Of a DNA stretch of 7,212 bases, positions 6,084-7,212 are shown in pieces; position 1 is the stretch's first letter; each line of letters starts with the position of its first letter. A program made the position numbers and the translations under genes. Origin of the DNA: DYGX01 sp035325905 (GTDB taxonomy: Bacteria > Chloroflexota > Anaerolineae > Aggregatilineales > Aggregatilineaceae); assembly GCA_035325905.1 (NCBI GenBank), contig DAOKYY010000137.1:1-7212 (forward strand). The letters run 5' to 3'. Under the pieces are notes generated by a model. The model ran no database searches. It was not told the origin of the DNA and was given only the letters and a program-made list of their open reading frames with translations.

Positions 6084-6112
6084 ATCCCCTCTCCGGCGCG
6101 GAGAGGGGACTT
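6071..6112 (-). repeat. Solo right module of the inverted-repeat family, inside the portal 3' end
   Basis: This 42-bp module is the reverse complement of the right modules at 66-107, 1526-1567 and 2753-2794 and is nearly identical to the one at 1526-1567. It contains the perfect hairpin CCCCTCTCCG-GCG-CGGAGAGGGG. It has no left-module partner. It supplies the portal stop codon (6081-6083) and marks the sharp switch from GC-rich phage genes to the lower-GC nuclease gene. Confidence 0.85.
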
Positions 6113-6126
6113 CAAGAGCGGCGCGC

Positions 6127-6158
6127 GGGGGCCGGGCGGGGGCGGCCCCCACGATTTT
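6127..6158 (+). terminator. Possible intrinsic terminator after the portal gene
   Basis: GGGGGCC (6127-6133) pairs perfectly with GGCCCCC (6144-6150) around a 10-nt loop, and TTTT follows at 6155-6158. The T-run is short and offset by four bases, so this is tentative. It would insulate the nuclease promoter from phage-block transcription. Confidence 0.35.
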
Positions 6159-6162
6159 ACAA

Positions 6163-6168
6163 TATAAT
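6163..6168 (+). promoter_or_regulatory. TATAAT -10 box of the HKD nuclease gene
   Basis: A perfect TATAAT lies 42 nt before the ATG at 6211 and implies a start near 6175. At the usual distance the upstream hexamer is GGGCGG, so no -35 box is recognisable. The promoter may depend on an activator or on A+T-rich flanking sequence (ATTTTACAA). Confidence 0.45.
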
Positions 6169-6210
6169 GAGCACCATCTCGCTCCAGATTCATGGGTAAG
6201 GGAGAATCGA

Positions 6211-7068
6211 ATGTCCCAAATCGCTCTTCTCAAAGATGACTGGAGTAGCAGTCTGTGTCGCTTGATTCAATCCGCGCAATCCGAAATGGTCATTTCGTCG
6301 CCTTTCGTGACTCAGGACGGCGTTTCATTTATCGCAGCAAACAGTGATCCGGCATTTCTTTCGAGTGGCAAACTGATCTTCTTAACGAACCTCTTGCCTG
6401 TTAACCTTGTTCAAGGTGCAACTGACCCAAATGCGCTATACGAGTTGATGACGCGTATACCTGATACGTGTCTTTATCATCTCCCCAGGCTGCATGCGAA
6501 GGTTTATGTATCAGATTCTCGAGAAGCGATCGTTACATCGGGCAACCTGACGCATAGCGGCTTAGCCAGGAATTATGAATACGGTGTTCATATTTTAGAG
6601 CAGAGTGTCGCTGCACAAGCTCGCAGAGATATTGTTTTATATGCTGAATTGGGCGCGCAGATCAGCCAGCCACAATTGCTGTCATATTGCGAGGCTGCTA
6701 ACGAGGCAAAAGCTGCGTTTCAGGAGCAGCAAGCGTCTGCATCTCGAAACGCTCAGAAAATGTTTCGTGACGCTTTTCAAGCGGCTGAGGATGAGCTAAT
6801 TCGAGTCCGGCTGGCTGAAGGCTCGATGCACGCCGTTTTCGCAAAAACGATTATGTTCCTGCTTGAACAGCATGGTCCGTTAAGTACGCAGCAGTTACAT
6901 CCCTGGATCGAGCAAACTCACCCTGATTTATGCGATAACACCGTAGATCGCGTTATTGACGGCATACACTTTGGCAAGAAGTGGAAACATGCTGTGAGAA
7001 CGGCCCAGCAGCATTTGAAGAAACAAGGATTGATTTCCCTTGTAAACGGCAAATGGCAGCCAGTTTAG
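6211..7068 (+). CDS. Phospholipase-D-family (HKD) nuclease with C-terminal winged-helix-like domain
   Basis: The 285-residue protein has one HKD catalytic motif, LHAKVYVSDSREAIVTSGN, with H95, K97 and D102 in H-x-K-x4-D spacing and the trailing S110-G111-N112. Single-motif members such as Nuc and BfiI dimerise to build one phosphodiesterase site. The N-terminal part (about 1-130) is the PLD fold, starting with a helix and the strand MVISSPFV. A helical, probably coiled-coil linker spans about 155-205 (EAANEAKAAFQEQQ). The end (about 208-285) resembles the winged-helix DNA-binding domain seen in restriction-type proteins, with WKHAVRTAQQHLKKQGLI as its most characteristic segment. A DNA-cleaving restriction or defence role is inferred from this pairing. 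AAGGGAGA (6198-6205) precedes the ATG by 5 nt. The frame is open back to 6031, but that part translates the portal end and the repeat and is not real. Base composition near 50% GC, unlike its neighbours, points to horizontal acquisition. Confidence 0.8.
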   Translation: MSQIALLKDDWSSSLCRLIQSAQSEMVISSPFVTQDGVSFIAANSDPAFLSSGKLIFLTNLLPVNLVQGATDPNALYELMTRIPDTCLYHLPRLHAKVYVSDSREAIVTSGNLTHSGLARNYEYGVHILEQSVAAQARRDIVLYAELGAQISQPQLLSYCEAANEAKAAFQEQQASASRNAQKMFRDAFQAAEDELIRVRLAEGSMHAVFAKTIMFLLEQHGPLSTQQLHPWIEQTHPDLCDNTVDRVIDGIHFGKKWKHAVRTAQQHLKKQGLISLVNGKWQPV

Positions 7069-7212
7069 AGCAATACCAAAAGCTCTCTTCAGCCGCGTCA
7101 CCTTGCACATCGCCACCGCCAACGCGCAAGACCTTCGTCCAAGCCTAACCGCTCCTCACTTGCCGCCGCGCTCGTTCTCAGCGAGAATGGGAGGCGCACG
7201 CGACAGGATACG
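7069..7212. other. Tail of the window, no supported gene
   Basis: GC content rises again. TAACCGCT, the word also seen near 1251 and 2851, occurs at 7146-7153. A hairpin with arms 7171-7179 and 7183-7191 (CTCGTTCTC against GAGAATGGG, one G-U pair) lies near the end, and GCG/CGC at 7168-7170 and 7195-7197 may extend it. No T-tract follows, so I do not call a terminator. Confidence 0.5.

Noticed and set aside
6031..6210. N-terminal extension of the nuclease frame
   Set aside because: These 60 codons translate the portal end, the repeat and the putative terminator. The ATG at 6211 has a good ribosome site and begins the PLD fold.
7156..7212. Possible 3' end of a minus-strand gene running off the window edge
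   Set aside because: Eighteen open codons with plausible codon use and a TGA at 7158-7156 were seen, but this is too short to separate from chance.

Overview
The window is a very GC-rich bacterial segment: the 60 bases at 4021-4080 hold 46 G/C. It carries many copies of a short, hairpin-forming, intergenic repeat that reads ACCTCACCCC...GGGGTGAGGT from end to end. From memory, this repeat style plus this kind of terminase/portal pair is common in environmental Chloroflexota (Anaerolineae-like) genomes. That placement is an inference, not a database result. A 100-N run shows the sequence is a scaffolded draft, probably metagenomic.

Layout. 1-228 is repeat-rich and has no supported gene. 229-744 and 898-1254 encode two small membrane proteins on the + strand: a four-helix protein of unknown function and a LiaI/LiaF-type protein. 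A second inverted-repeat family lies between them. 1255-1573 is a repeat element interrupted by the N gap. 1574-2572 (minus strand) is an EamA/DMT-family transporter, convergent with the membrane-protein pair. 2573-3184 has no gene but is busy: a putative promoter for the transporter, a third full repeat copy, an array of about 13-bp units ending in TAAAA, a good sigma70-like promoter, and a structured leader of about 180 nt.

3185-6083 is a phage DNA-packaging block: terminase small subunit, terminase large subunit with all ATPase and nuclease residues in place, and an HK97-type portal. No protease, capsid or tail gene follows. Host-type repeats sit right behind the large terminase and inside the end of the portal gene, where the repeat supplies the stop codon. 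This looks like a decaying or stripped-down prophage packaging module.

6211-7068 differs sharply in composition (30 of 60 G/C at 6241-6300). It encodes a single-HKD phospholipase-D-family nuclease with a C-terminal winged-helix-like domain, a plausible stand-alone restriction or defence nuclease acquired by transfer. It has its own TATAAT box just downstream of a possible terminator. 7069-7212 holds no supported gene.

The most useful observations are the structured leader upstream of the terminase (candidate pac/cos site or cis-acting RNA), the HKD nuclease island, the portal truncation by a repeat, and the exact 55-base duplication flanking the N gap. The last suggests the gap is an assembly artefact.
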